A stretch of 64,000 nt of DNA from Flavobacterium sp. HSC-32F16 (GCF_024171645.1 NZ_JALKAC010000004.1:62001-126000); one strand, 5' to 3'; shown: positions 52,086 to 61,138, numbered from the stretch's first letter. Translations and numbers: made by a program. Notes: a model not told the origin generated them from the letters alone.

Positions 52086-54383
52086 ATGAAAAATAAAAAA
52101 ATAATAATTATTGGGGTTTTGTCCCTGTTTACTGTTGGAAATATGAATGCACAAAAAAAACCGTATTTGGATAAAAACAAAACTATTGAGCAAAGAATTG
52201 ATTTGCTTTTGCCTTTGATGACTTTGGAAGAAAAAGTGGGGCAGATGAACCAATACAACGGTTTTTGGGATGTCACCGGACCAGCTCCAAAAGGAGGAAC
52301 GGCTGAATTAAAATACGAACACTTAAGAAAAGGATTAGTGGGTTCGATGCTGACAGTTCGCGGTGTGAAAGAAGTTCGTGCCGTGCAGAAAATTGCGGTT
52401 GAAGAAACTCGATTGGGAATCCCGCTAATTATTGGTTTTGATGTAATACATGGTTATAAAACGTTAAGTCCAATTCCGCTGGCAGAAGCGGCAAGCTGGG
52501 ACTTAGAAGCCATTAAAAAGTCGGCTGCCATTGCGGCAGATGAAGCTTCGGCATCCGGAATTAACTGGACTTTTGGTCCCAATGTAGACGTTGCGAACGA
52601 TGCTCGCTGGGGACGTGTGATGGAAGGTGCGGGAGAAGATCCTTATTTGGGAAGTAAAATTGGTTATGCGAGAGTAAAAGGTTTTCAAGGCGAAACAATT
52701 GCCGATCTTCAAAAAGTAAATACGATTGCAGCGTGTGCAAAACATTTTGCAGCGTATGGTTATGTTGAGGCTGGACTGGAATATAATATCGTAGACATTA
52801 GTAATTCTAAATTGTACAACTCTGTTTTGCCTCCTTTTGAAGCGACTGTAGAAGCTGGAGTGCGTACGTTTATGAATTCATTTAATACTTTAAACGGCAT
52901 TCCGGCAACGGGAAATGCTTTCCTGCAAAGAGATATTTTAAAAGCAAAATGGAAGTTTGACGGATTTGTAATTTCTGATTATGCTTCGATTCGAGAAATG
53001 ATCGCACACGGTTATGCAAAAGACGAAGCCGATGCAACGGCAAAAGCTGTAATCGCAGGTTCTGATATGGATATGGAATCGTATTTGTATGTGGCAAAAC
53101 TGGTTGATTTAGTAAAGTCAGGAAAAGTAAAAGAATCTTTGGTTGATGATGCTGTTCGCAGAATTCTTCGTGTAAAATTTGAATTGGGTTTATTTGATGA
53201 TCCGTACAGATATTGCGATGAAAAACGAGAAAAGGCAGTTGTTGGAAGTAAAGCCAATAATGACGGCGTTTTAGATATGGCGAAAAAATCTATCGTTTTG
53301 TTGAAAAACGAAAAGAATTTATTGCCGCTAAAAAAATCTGGACAAAAAATTGCTTTGATCGGCGCTTTGGCAAACGATAAAAATAGTCCGTTGGGAAGCT
53401 GGAGAATTGCAGCAGATGATAATACGGCGGTTTCGGTTTTAGAAGGAATGCAGCAATATAAAGACAATCAATTGGTTTTTGAAAAAGGAGTTGATTTATT
53501 AAAGCAAAAAGCCACTTTCCTAACTGAAACTGTTTTTAACACAACTGATAAAAGCGGATTTGAAGCTGCCAAAACAGCCGCAAAAAATGCAGATGTTGTC
53601 GTTATGGTTTTGGGTGAATACGGTTTCCAAAGCGGGGAGGGAAGAAGTAGAACTGACTTGAACTTGCCAGGTTTACAGCAAGAATTATTAGAGGAAATTT
53701 ATAAAGTAAATCCGAATGTAGTTTTGGTTTTAAATAACGGACGTCCATTGAGTATTCCGTGGGCTGCAGAAAATGTTCCGGCAATTGTTGAGGCCTGGCA
53801 TTTAGGAACACAAACCGGAAATGCTGTTGCACAGGTTTTATATGGGGAGTATAACCCAAGTGGAAAACTGCCAATGTCGTTTCCCAGAAATGTAGGTCAA
53901 GTGCCGATTTATTACAACAAATACAGTACAGGAAGACCAATTGACAGTGATAAAAATGTTTTCTGGTCACATTATATGGATGTAGAGAAAACGCCTCAAT
54001 TTCCTTTTGGTTTTGGTTTGAGCTACACTAAATTCGATTATAAAGATTTAAAACTGAATAAAACTGTTTTTGCAAAAGGTGAAAAAGTTGAGGTAAGCAT
54101 TGCTGTTACAAACTCTGGAAATTATGATGGAAAAGAAGTGGTGCAATTGTATATTCATGATGAATTTGCGAGTATCATTCGCCCAATTAAAGAATTAAAA
54201 GGTTTTGAATTGGTAAGTCTGAAAAAAGGAAAAACGAAAACCGTAACTTTTACTTTAACAGATAAGGAACTTGGTTTTTATGACAACGAAGGAAATTATT
54301 TAGTTGAACCGGGAACTTTTAAAATTATGGTTGGAGGAAGCTCTGATAAAGGTTTGCAGAGTGGTTTTGAAATAAAAGAGTAA
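52086..54383 (+). CDS. glycoside hydrolase family 3 beta-glycosidase
   Basis: A 765-residue exported enzyme (signal KIIIIGVLSLFTVGNMNA). The N-terminal TIM barrel holds EDPYLGSKIG, CAKHFAAYGYVEAG and the nucleophile Asp298 in DGFVISDYASI. The (alpha/beta)6 domain includes EYGFQSGEGRSRTDL with the acid/base region, and the C-terminal fibronectin III-like domain ends near VEPGTFKIMVGGSS. It trims terminal beta-linked glucose or mannose from oligosaccharides in the periplasm, as BglX does. It belongs to the esterase group upstream. Confidence 0.92.
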   Translation: MKNKKIIIIGVLSLFTVGNMNAQKKPYLDKNKTIEQRIDLLLPLMTLEEKVGQMNQYNGFWDVTGPAPKGGTAELKYEHLRKGLVGSMLTVRGVKEVRAVQKIAVEETRLGIPLIIGFDVIHGYKTLSPIPLAEAASWDLEAIKKSAAIAADEASASGINWTFGPNVDVANDARWGRVMEGAGEDPYLGSKIGYARVKGFQGETIADLQKVNTIAACAKHFAAYGYVEAGLEYNIVDISNSKLYNSVLPPFEATVEAGVRTFMNSFNTLNGIPATGNAFLQRDILKAKWKFDGFVISDYASIREMIAHGYAKDEADATAKAVIAGSDMDMESYLYVAKLVDLVKSGKVKESLVDDAVRRILRVKFELGLFDDPYRYCDEKREKAVVGSKANNDGVLDMAKKSIVLLKNEKNLLPLKKSGQKIALIGALANDKNSPLGSWRIAADDNTAVSVLEGMQQYKDNQLVFEKGVDLLKQKATFLTETVFNTTDKSGFEAAKTAAKNADVVVMVLGEYGFQSGEGRSRTDLNLPGLQQELLEEIYKVNPNVVLVLNNGRPLSIPWAAENVPAIVEAWHLGTQTGNAVAQVLYGEYNPSGKLPMSFPRNVGQVPIYYNKYSTGRPIDSDKNVFWSHYMDVEKTPQFPFGFGLSYTKFDYKDLKLNKTVFAKGEKVEVSIAVTNSGNYDGKEVVQLYIHDEFASIIRPIKELKGFELVSLKKGKTKTVTFTLTDKELGFYDNEGNYLVEPGTFKIMVGGSSDKGLQSGFEIKE

Positions 54384-54432
54384 TTCTTTTTGAGGTTCAA
54401 AGGGACATAGAAACAAAGGTTTTTTTGAATAG

Positions 54433-54550
54433 CCCCTAGCTTCAGCTAGGGGAATAAGATTTTGAAGTTAGAAAGGGCTTTAGCCAAACTTTGTAGGTTT
54501 GGCTAAAGCCCTTTTGATTGTCTTTATATTTTCATCCAGCTAAAGCTGGA
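54433..54550. repeat. cluster of three short palindromes
   Basis: CCCCTAGC...GCTAGGGG (54433-54452), a longer palindrome GGGCTTTAGCCAAAC...GTTTGGCTAAAGCCC (54475-54511) and TCCAGCTAAAGCTGGA (54535-54550). All share a CTAGC/GCTAAAGC-like core. They fill the gap after the GH3 gene; no gene is seen there. Confidence 0.6.
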
Positions 54551-54674
54551 CGCAACTCAAATTTTATTTTTTTTAAATTAAACTTTGCGACTCTGCGTCT
54601 TTGTGAGATTAAAAACACACAATTTTAAATTAATAAATCTCTAAAATCATTAAGACGTCATTTAAAATAAACGA

Positions 54675-54965
54675 TTAAATGATTTCTTTTTTTGAAATTA
54701 AAAGCTCAGCTATTTGTTTTGTGTTTTTATTAAAAGTCTTTAGAATGATGACTTTTGGAGGAACTCCTTTTAAAAGTAATAGTTTTTCAAAATCATCATC
54801 ATGCGTAAGAATAGTAAAATTATTTTTTCTCGCATATTCCCAAATTTCTAGATCTTTTGCAGGTTGATCGACAGGAATATCTTTAGAATTAAAACAATCG
54901 AAAAAATCATTCTTAATAAGCTTGGTTATTCTCCAAGAAATATTGGCATCAAAAAGCAGTTTCAT
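54675..54965 (-). CDS. DUF5615 PIN-like protein, putative toxin
   Basis: A 96-residue protein. MKLLFDANISWRITKLIKND starts the DUF5615 (Mut7-C-like PIN) fold, and FTILTHDDDFEKLLLLKGVP carries the second group of conserved acidic residues. PIN-like folds are nucleases. It lies one base into the stop of an upstream DUF433 gene (TAATG), so the two are co-translated. This DUF433-DUF5615 pairing is a typical toxin-antitoxin-like arrangement, with this protein as the nuclease. Activity is inferred. Confidence 0.78.
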   Translation of the reverse strand: MKLLFDANISWRITKLIKNDFFDCFNSKDIPVDQPAKDLEIWEYARKNNFTILTHDDDFEKLLLLKGVPPKVIILKTFNKNTKQIAELLISKKEII

Positions 54966-55195
54966 TATGCCGCAATTATTTTGGTAATATTCTCTCTATT
55001 GGCTGCAAAAGCCAGAGCAGCAAGAATATGTTCTTTGTTTAATTCTGGAAAATCTTCAATAATTTCTTCAAAAGACATTCCTGTAGAAAGCCACGAAAGA
55101 ATATCTGAAACACAAATTCTTGTTCCTGTTATTACAGGTTTACCAAATCTGATGTCAGGATTTATCGAAATTAAAGTTTGCCAATTATTATTCAT
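54965..55195 (-). CDS. DUF433 protein, putative antitoxin
   Basis: A 76-residue protein. INPDIRFGKPVITGTRICVS and the following DILSWLSTGMSFEEIIEDFP are the DUF433 helix-turn-helix signature. The antitoxin presumably binds the DUF5615 partner and their promoter. Overlaps it by one base, antitoxin first. Function by analogy. Confidence 0.78.
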   Translation of the reverse strand: MNNNWQTLISINPDIRFGKPVITGTRICVSDILSWLSTGMSFEEIIEDFPELNKEHILAALAFAANRENITKIIAA

Positions 55196-55308
55196 AATTT
55201 TAAAATTTAAACAAATTTACAAAATTAAAAACGAATTAGATTTTTAATTATTGACGTTTGTTTTCTACCTTTAAAATCTATTAAAAACTCCAACTTTAAA
55301 TTAAAAAA

Positions 55309-56265
55309 ATGAAATATAACAGATGCGGAAAAAGCGGTTTGCTGCTTCCAGAAATTTCTTTAGGATTATGGCATAATTTCGGATCAGTAGATAATTTTGA
55401 TAATGCAGAAAGTATTGCTGTAGAAGCTTTTGATAAGGGAATTACTCATTATGATTTGGCCAATAATTACGGGCCAGTTCCGGGTTCTGCGGAAACTAAT
55501 TTTGGTAAAATTTTATGGCATAATTTTCAAGGAAATTTGCGAGATGAAATTATTATTTCGACTAAAGCTGGATACACAATGTGGGATGGACCTTATGGAG
55601 ATTGGGGGTCAAGAAAATATTTATTGTCAAGTTTAGATCAGAGTTTGAAGAGAATGAAAGTCGATTATGTTGATATTTTTTACTCACATCGTCCAGATCC
55701 CGAAACTCCGATTGAAGAAACCATGATGGCGCTGGATTATGCAGTTAGAAGCGGAAAAGCTTTGTATGTTGGAATCAGTAATTATTCGGCAGAGGAGACT
55801 CGTGCTGCGGTTGATGTTTTAAAACAGCTGGGAACGCCGTGTTTGATTCATCAGGCTAAATATTCGATGCTGGAACGCTGGGTAGAGAATGGTTTATTAG
55901 ATGTTTTAGAAGAAAAAGGAGTGGGCTGTATTGCCTTTTCGCCTTTGGCACAAGGACTTTTAACTGATAAATACTTAAACGGAATTCCTGAAAATTCAAG
56001 AGCGCATAATCCAAACGGACATTTGAAAGAAAATGAAGTTACGGAAGAGCGTGTTCAGAAATTAATTCAGTTAAATGAAATTGCGAAAAGCAGAAATCAA
56101 TCTTTGGCGCAATTGGCTCTGGCCTGGCTGCAAAAAGATAAAAGAATTACTTCGGTCTTAATTGGCGCAAGTTCGGTAAAACAATTATGTAATAATATTG
56201 ATTGTTTGCAGAATACTGAGTTTTCACAGGATGAATTGAATGCGATTGAGAAGATATTAGCTTAA
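55309..56265 (+). CDS. aldo/keto reductase (YghZ-like)
   Basis: A 318-residue NADPH-dependent TIM-barrel reductase. It opens MKYNRCGKSGLLLPEISLGL. Conserved pieces are HYDLANNYGPVPGSAE (catalytic Asp and Tyr), IISTKAGYTMW (Lys), DIFYSHRPDPETPIEETM (His) and ITSVLIGASSVKQLCNN for cofactor binding. It resembles L-glyceraldehyde 3-phosphate reductase YghZ, which acts on aldehydes. Cytosolic. It stands between the toxin-antitoxin pair and the mannan genes; a role in sugar or aldehyde metabolism is possible. Confidence 0.88.
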   Translation: MKYNRCGKSGLLLPEISLGLWHNFGSVDNFDNAESIAVEAFDKGITHYDLANNYGPVPGSAETNFGKILWHNFQGNLRDEIIISTKAGYTMWDGPYGDWGSRKYLLSSLDQSLKRMKVDYVDIFYSHRPDPETPIEETMMALDYAVRSGKALYVGISNYSAEETRAAVDVLKQLGTPCLIHQAKYSMLERWVENGLLDVLEEKGVGCIAFSPLAQGLLTDKYLNGIPENSRAHNPNGHLKENEVTEERVQKLIQLNEIAKSRNQSLAQLALAWLQKDKRITSVLIGASSVKQLCNNIDCLQNTEFSQDELNAIEKILA

Positions 56266-56284
56266 TTTGTATTACATAATCTAG

Positions 56285-56382
56285 ACTGGACTGAAGTCCA
56301 GCGCTACAATATGGATCGATCCAAAGGCTCTTTTACAGTTCCGAAGGAATAAATTATATTGTAGAGCTGGACTTCAGTCCAG
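56285..56382. repeat. inverted repeat, ACTGGACTGAAGTCCAG type
   Basis: The left arm ACTGGACTGAAGTCCAGCGC (56285 on) and the right arm GAGCTGGACTTCAGTCCAGT (56363-56382) are inverted. Each arm is itself a palindrome (CTGGACTTCAGTCCAG). The centre has ATCGATC. Confidence 0.7.
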
Positions 56383-56404
56383 TTTTGTGAGATTTAAAAA
56401 TTGT

Positions 56405-56437
56405 AAACCCGACAGGTTTTTAAAACCTGTCGGGTTT
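56405..56437. terminator. long palindrome, probable bidirectional terminator
   Basis: AAACCCGACAGG and its inverse CCTGTCGGGTTT around TTTTTAAAA. It sits between the aldo/keto reductase (plus) and the GH97 gene (minus). A close copy lies at 59864-59898. Confidence 0.6.
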
Positions 56438-56463
56438 GAAAAATGTATAGAATATATTTTCTA

Positions 56464-58443
56464 TTATTTGATAATCATTGCCAATCCACCGCCGTTTGCC
56501 AAACGATATTTTAATTTGGTTGATGAATCGACTGTAATAATTTCTTTTTTATAATCGGTTGCGGCTTTGTCGGCGTTTAAACCGTCAGAGAAAATTTCTG
56601 CTTGGAATTTTTTTCCTTTTTCAAGGAAAGAAAAATCAATTGTAATGTCTCTCGAATCCCAATTTGTAATAGAACCTAAATACCAAATATTTGCTTTCTT
56701 TCTGGCAATCGTTACAAATTTCCCTACTTCGCCATTCAATGCAATTGTTTCATCAAATGTAGTTGGAACTTTAGATATGAAATCAGTGCTTTCCTGTTCC
56801 TTCATAAAAGCGGTAGGGCTATCTGCCATCATTTGTAAAGGCGCTTCAAAAACGGTATAAAGTGCCAGTTGATGACATCTGGTTCCCTGACTCATCGGGT
56901 TCGAATGACTAGGTTTAAACTCGCTTTTTATGGCATTTCGCATGGCGCCCGGCGTATAATCCATTGGGCCTGCCATCATTCTGATAAATGGAATTGTAGT
57001 GTCGTAAAGCGGAACATCATCATTTGGAGTCCATTTATTATTTTCTAAACCTTTTACACCTTCAAAATTTAAAATATTTGGATATGTTCGCTGAATTCCG
57101 GTTGGTTTGTACATTCCGTGAAAATCAATTATCAATTTATGATTCGCTGCTTTTTGGGCTATATCATAAACGGAGTTTACCATTTTAGCATCGTCACGAT
57201 CTATAAAATCAACTTTAAAACCTTGTACGCCTAATTTTGCATAATTGTTGAAAACGGCTTCTGTTTTATTGTGTATTGCCATCCACGAAGCCCAAAGAAT
57301 AATGCCAACGTTTCTTTCTTTCGCGTAAGCAATCAGGGCTTCCAAATCGACATTTGGGTTGTGTTTCATAATATCGGTTTCTACGCTCCACCCTTCATCT
57401 AAAACCACATATTCCACTTTGTTTTTTGAAGCAAAATCAATGTAATATTTATAAGTCTGCGTGTTGATTCCGGCTTTAAAATCAACATTGTAGATATTCC
57501 AGTCGTTCCACCAATCCCAAGCCACTTTTCCGGGTTTTATCCATGAAATGTCTTTGATTTTTGAAGGATCGGATAATTTCTGAACCATGTCATTATTGGC
57601 TAAAGCCGAATCATTTTCAGCAATTACAATCGCTCTCCACGGAAAAGTTCGCGTTCCTTTGGTTTTAACCAAATAATCGGCTCTTTCAGTAATTAATTTG
57701 TTGAGGTTGTTGAATCCTCCGTTGGTTTCCTGAAGCGGATATTTAGAAAAACGAGATTCAAATCCAGATTTTGATTGATTGTTCGTTACAAATAATCCGG
57801 GATAATCTTCCAGATTCGCTTCTAAAAAAACAGCTTTTTTATGGTTTTTATAATCAATTAAAAAAGGTAAAAAAGCTAAAGTATCTTTAGAAAATTCACT
57901 TATCTTTTTGTTTTCATAATGTGATTCAAACGAAGAAATAAATGGATCTTTCGGATTTCTTAAATCTCGAACGTAAGGCATCAAAGTGTTGTAATCCTGA
58001 TCGAAATTCAAGACCACTTCTTCGGAATTTACAGTAATATCTTTTTTCTTTTTTGTGATGAATCGATAAGCTGCGCCATCATCAAAAACACGAAATTCAA
58101 TGCTAAAATCATTTTTGAAATTAATTGTGAGTTTATTATACTGATCTTTTACTGTTTTCTTTTTGTATAAAGGTGTTTCAAAATAAGCGTTCACACTTTC
58201 TTTTTTGGAGTTTAAAACGACTGCATTTTTTCCTAAAATCTGATTTTCATCTAAAGTCATCGACATTTCTGATGGCGCTAGAATCACATCGTTTTCATGC
58301 GTGATTGTCCAGCTGATTTTATCATTAACAACAATCTTAACCTGAATTTTTCCATTTGGAGAATTCAATGTAAAATCTTGTTTTTTCTGAGCAAAAGAAA
58401 AGTTTACGAGTATGAAACAAAAAAGAATAAATGCATTTTTCAT
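56464..58443 (-). CDS. glycoside hydrolase family 97, probable retaining alpha-galactosidase
   Basis: A 659-residue exported enzyme (signal AFILFCFILVNFSFA). GH97 landmarks: an N-terminal beta domain, GKVAWDWWNDWNIYNVDFKA and VVLDEGWSVETDI, and the core FKVDFIDRDD with LIIDFHGMYKPTG. Asp412 in FKVDFID sits where BT1871 (a retaining alpha-galactosidase) has its nucleophile. FHGMYKPTG lacks the Glu that the inverting alpha-glucosidase SusB uses as a base. So it should remove alpha-galactose from galactomannan, which fits the mannan genes. SusB-like function is the alternative. Confidence 0.85.
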   Translation of the reverse strand: MKNAFILFCFILVNFSFAQKKQDFTLNSPNGKIQVKIVVNDKISWTITHENDVILAPSEMSMTLDENQILGKNAVVLNSKKESVNAYFETPLYKKKTVKDQYNKLTINFKNDFSIEFRVFDDGAAYRFITKKKKDITVNSEEVVLNFDQDYNTLMPYVRDLRNPKDPFISSFESHYENKKISEFSKDTLAFLPFLIDYKNHKKAVFLEANLEDYPGLFVTNNQSKSGFESRFSKYPLQETNGGFNNLNKLITERADYLVKTKGTRTFPWRAIVIAENDSALANNDMVQKLSDPSKIKDISWIKPGKVAWDWWNDWNIYNVDFKAGINTQTYKYYIDFASKNKVEYVVLDEGWSVETDIMKHNPNVDLEALIAYAKERNVGIILWASWMAIHNKTEAVFNNYAKLGVQGFKVDFIDRDDAKMVNSVYDIAQKAANHKLIIDFHGMYKPTGIQRTYPNILNFEGVKGLENNKWTPNDDVPLYDTTIPFIRMMAGPMDYTPGAMRNAIKSEFKPSHSNPMSQGTRCHQLALYTVFEAPLQMMADSPTAFMKEQESTDFISKVPTTFDETIALNGEVGKFVTIARKKANIWYLGSITNWDSRDITIDFSFLEKGKKFQAEIFSDGLNADKAATDYKKEIITVDSSTKLKYRLANGGGLAMIIK

Positions 58444-58457
58444 ATAGATAGTTTTAA

Positions 58458-58538
58458 ACCATATAAGTGATGTAAGTGCATTTTAGTACAAAGCTTAAAA
58501 GCCAAACTTATTAAATGAACTTACATCACTTATATGAT
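58458..58538. repeat. ATATAAGTNATNTAAGT inverted repeat, copy 2
   Basis: The left arm ACCATATAAGTGATGTAAGT (58458-58477) and the right arm ACTTACATCACTTATATGAT (58519-58538) are inverted. The sequence matches copy 1 at 36198-36291, but AATAT becomes GATGT in both arms. Confidence 0.75.
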
Positions 58539-58552
58539 AAAAGAAAATTAGT

Positions 58553-59842
58553 TTATTTTTTATTCAATTCTGAATTGTATTTTTTTACAATTTCAAGAGT
58601 TGATTTATCGCCATTAAAAACCGAATTTAAACCTTGCGGTTCTTGCGGAGGATCTGTTGTAAGTGGTTCTCCAGGATTCCATTTTCCATCTGGATGAATT
58701 GCTTTTCCTTCACCGCCGTAACCCCAGAAATTGGCTGCCTGCAATGGTCCTCCATTTTTATGACTTTCTGCAACTCTTCCAAAAATATAATTATAAAACT
58801 GATCGCGATAAACAGAAGGAGCTCCCGCATTTAAGTTTTCATTTTCTCTCGGAAGACCAAATTCTTCAATAATAATAGGTTTTTTTAAATTATTCGCCAC
58901 CTTAATATGATCGTCAATATATTTTCCTGCGTTTTCGATTGTCTTTGGCATTGTTGCTTCTGCGTTGTCCGCTTTAAACCAATTCCAGTTTTTTGGCCAG
59001 ATATGCATCGTCAAATAATCGATATTTGGGTTTTGATGTGTTCTTTCGAAGATTTCCATGCTGTCGTTTGAACTGTTTTTCCCTTCAGAACCAGTTGAAA
59101 CCAAATGATTTTTGTCTAAACTGTCAATCAAATCCACAATATTGTTTAACCATTTCGTGAATTTTGCTTCGTTTTCTACTGTAAAAAGTCTAGGTTCATT
59201 TCCAACCTGCCAAGACATAATAGTGTTGTCTTCGTTGTATTTCTTTTTAGAATAGGCATTTGTTCTGCCGATAATAAACTTTACATGATTATTTAAAGCT
59301 TCCATACAAGGCTCACAACTGTGAAATTGTTCGGTATAGGACATAAACTGAGGCCATGTATTTGGCGGAATATTTGGAACAGGAATTGCGCCTTTACCAT
59401 TCCACTCTAAATATTGTGACATACCGCCAGACCATTCCCAGTTATTGGTCAGGTACAAAACGGCGTACATTTTACGTTTGCTCATTTCGCTGATTAAAAA
59501 ATCTAGTCCGTCCAATAAATCTTCATCGTATTTTCCCTGTTCATATTGTAATGCGGGGCGAACGGTAAAATCATATTTTCCGCCATCGGCACCTACTAAA
59601 ACACGCAGATTATCGATTCCGTTTTTTTGCATCAAATCCAGTTCGCGAAGCAGTCTTTTTCTGTCTCCCACTTTTTTCGAAGCCAATAAACTTCCATACC
59701 AATAATTGGTTCCAATGTAAGCGTATGATTTGTCGCCTTTATAAAATTGGTTTCCTTTAATGGTGATTTTTTCCTGCGCCTGACAACTGATTACAGCAAA
59801 AATAAGAGATAATGAAAGTGTTTTAAAAAATCTGTTTTTCAT
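58553..59842 (-). CDS. glycoside hydrolase family 5 endo-beta-mannanase
   Basis: A 429-residue lipoprotein-like enzyme (ISC lipobox, Cys20, followed by QAQ). TNYWYGSLLASK and NLRVLVGADGG open the TIM barrel. The acid/base Glu216 is in SWQVGNEPR and the nucleophile Glu327 in IIIEEFGLPRE. LTMHIWPKNWNWF supplies the conserved His and Trp. These fit subfamily GH5_7 mannanases, which cut beta-1,4-mannan chains internally. It lies between GH97 and GH26 genes on the same strand. Outer-membrane or periplasmic. Confidence 0.9.
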   Translation of the reverse strand: MKNRFFKTLSLSLIFAVISCQAQEKITIKGNQFYKGDKSYAYIGTNYWYGSLLASKKVGDRKRLLRELDLMQKNGIDNLRVLVGADGGKYDFTVRPALQYEQGKYDEDLLDGLDFLISEMSKRKMYAVLYLTNNWEWSGGMSQYLEWNGKGAIPVPNIPPNTWPQFMSYTEQFHSCEPCMEALNNHVKFIIGRTNAYSKKKYNEDNTIMSWQVGNEPRLFTVENEAKFTKWLNNIVDLIDSLDKNHLVSTGSEGKNSSNDSMEIFERTHQNPNIDYLTMHIWPKNWNWFKADNAEATMPKTIENAGKYIDDHIKVANNLKKPIIIEEFGLPRENENLNAGAPSVYRDQFYNYIFGRVAESHKNGGPLQAANFWGYGGEGKAIHPDGKWNPGEPLTTDPPQEPQGLNSVFNGDKSTLEIVKKYNSELNKK

Positions 59843-59863
59843 AATTTGTATTTTTAAGGAGCT

Positions 59864-59898
59864 AAACCCAACAAGTTTTTTAAAACCTGTCGGGTTTG
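59864..59898. repeat. AAACCCGACAGG-type palindrome, second copy
   Basis: Nearly the same palindrome as 56405-56437 (AAACCCAACAAG on the left side, CCTGTCGGGTTT on the right), between the GH5 and GH26 genes. Confidence 0.55.
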
Positions 59899-59905
59899 AG
59901 TCATA

Positions 59906-61135
59906 TTATTTCGGCATTTCGTACATTTTTGGCAGCGTGTTTAATAATGCTGATTTTGATTTAGAACTATAAGTTTTAAAATCGGCTGCGTTTGAAACCG
60001 AACCGGTTGGTACATAATACCCATCTTTATTGTTGTTCCAAAACATTACGTAACTCACCTGAATTTCATTTGTCGTTATGGCATCATATAAATAAGTTGA
60101 AAACCAGTTGGCAATTGGGGTATTCGAACTTGTTACACGGAAACCCGTTTCGGTTAAAGCGGCGATTTTCACTTTGGTTTTAGCCAAATCTGATATTATT
60201 TTTAATTTGGCATTGGCTCTGCCGGAACCTGCTGTGCCTTGATTGTCAAAATCTCCGTAATTGTCCATTCCAAGAATATCGACATATTTATCGCCTGGAT
60301 ATCGGCTTAAATAATTGGTTTCCGCAGTGTATGAATTGTCGGGAGAAAAAGCGTAGAGAATGTTGTGAACACCTTTTGTGTTTTTTAAATAATCAACTGT
60401 AAATTGGTACGCTTGTTTGTATTCTTCGGGCGTGCAAAAATTGGCACCCCACCAAAACCAGCTTCCGTCAAATTCGTGAAAAGGCCTGAAGATTATCGGA
60501 ATCAATTCGCCGTTTGCACCTTTTAAATTTAAAATTACGCTGGCAATTTTATCTAGTTTTTTCTTGTACCATTCGTTATTGGCCCCTCCGGGTAAAATAC
60601 TTTTAAAAGCGGCTGCTTTTTGTTCGGCTGTCATGTCGGCTGCATAAAAAGAATCTTCTTTGTTAGGTTCTCTTAAATGCCAGCTAAACGTGTTGATTAT
60701 GCCTTTCGCGTAAGCGGCTTTAACATCACTTATAATTTTTTGTTCCTGCTGATAAAACCAGTTATCTGCTTGGTTATTATTGTTTTTATCGGTTATAAAC
60801 ATAAAGTCTGAACCTAAAACTGCGGGATCGTAACCTGTGTTTTTTTTGATATCAGAATCTCCGCCTGCATCTTGATAAAAGCTGTTAAAAGCATCTTGCT
60901 GGCCAATTGCTGTTTTGGTTTTAGCGAGTTTTTTTAAATTATAAAATAAAGCTACAGTTTCTTTGGCAGCATTGGCGTCGACCATAAATGTTGCAGCATT
61001 TTGAGTTGTTAAAGGATCTTCTTGTACCACCGGATCGATTATGATGACAGGATCCGATTCATTATCTGAAGAACAACTTATAAATGTTAAAACAGTGAGG
61101 CTTAAAAATGCTGTTTTGAGAAATGTAGTTTTCAT
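59906..61135 (-). CDS. glycoside hydrolase family 26 endo-beta-mannanase
   Basis: A 409-residue lipoprotein (ISC, Cys21). After an acidic linker it has KTAIGQQDAFNSFYQDAGG and SWHLREPNKEDSF. The acid/base Glu221 is in IFRPFHEFDGSWFWWG and the nucleophile Glu329 in ALTETGFR. ILGMDNYGDFD holds a conserved Asp. All are GH26 hallmarks. The enzyme breaks beta-mannan into oligosaccharides or mannobiose. It lies 4 bp from the next gene in the same direction, so they are co-transcribed. Surface or periplasmic. Confidence 0.92.
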   Translation of the reverse strand: MKTTFLKTAFLSLTVLTFISCSSDNESDPVIIIDPVVQEDPLTTQNAATFMVDANAAKETVALFYNLKKLAKTKTAIGQQDAFNSFYQDAGGDSDIKKNTGYDPAVLGSDFMFITDKNNNNQADNWFYQQEQKIISDVKAAYAKGIINTFSWHLREPNKEDSFYAADMTAEQKAAAFKSILPGGANNEWYKKKLDKIASVILNLKGANGELIPIIFRPFHEFDGSWFWWGANFCTPEEYKQAYQFTVDYLKNTKGVHNILYAFSPDNSYTAETNYLSRYPGDKYVDILGMDNYGDFDNQGTAGSGRANAKLKIISDLAKTKVKIAALTETGFRVTSSNTPIANWFSTYLYDAITTNEIQVSYVMFWNNNKDGYYVPTGSVSNAADFKTYSSKSKSALLNTLPKMYEMPK

Positions 61136-61138
61136 TTT

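Noticed and set aside
53602..53970. Minus-strand frame opposite the GH3 gene
   Set aside because: It is fully inside a strongly supported GH3 reading frame and shows no domain features.
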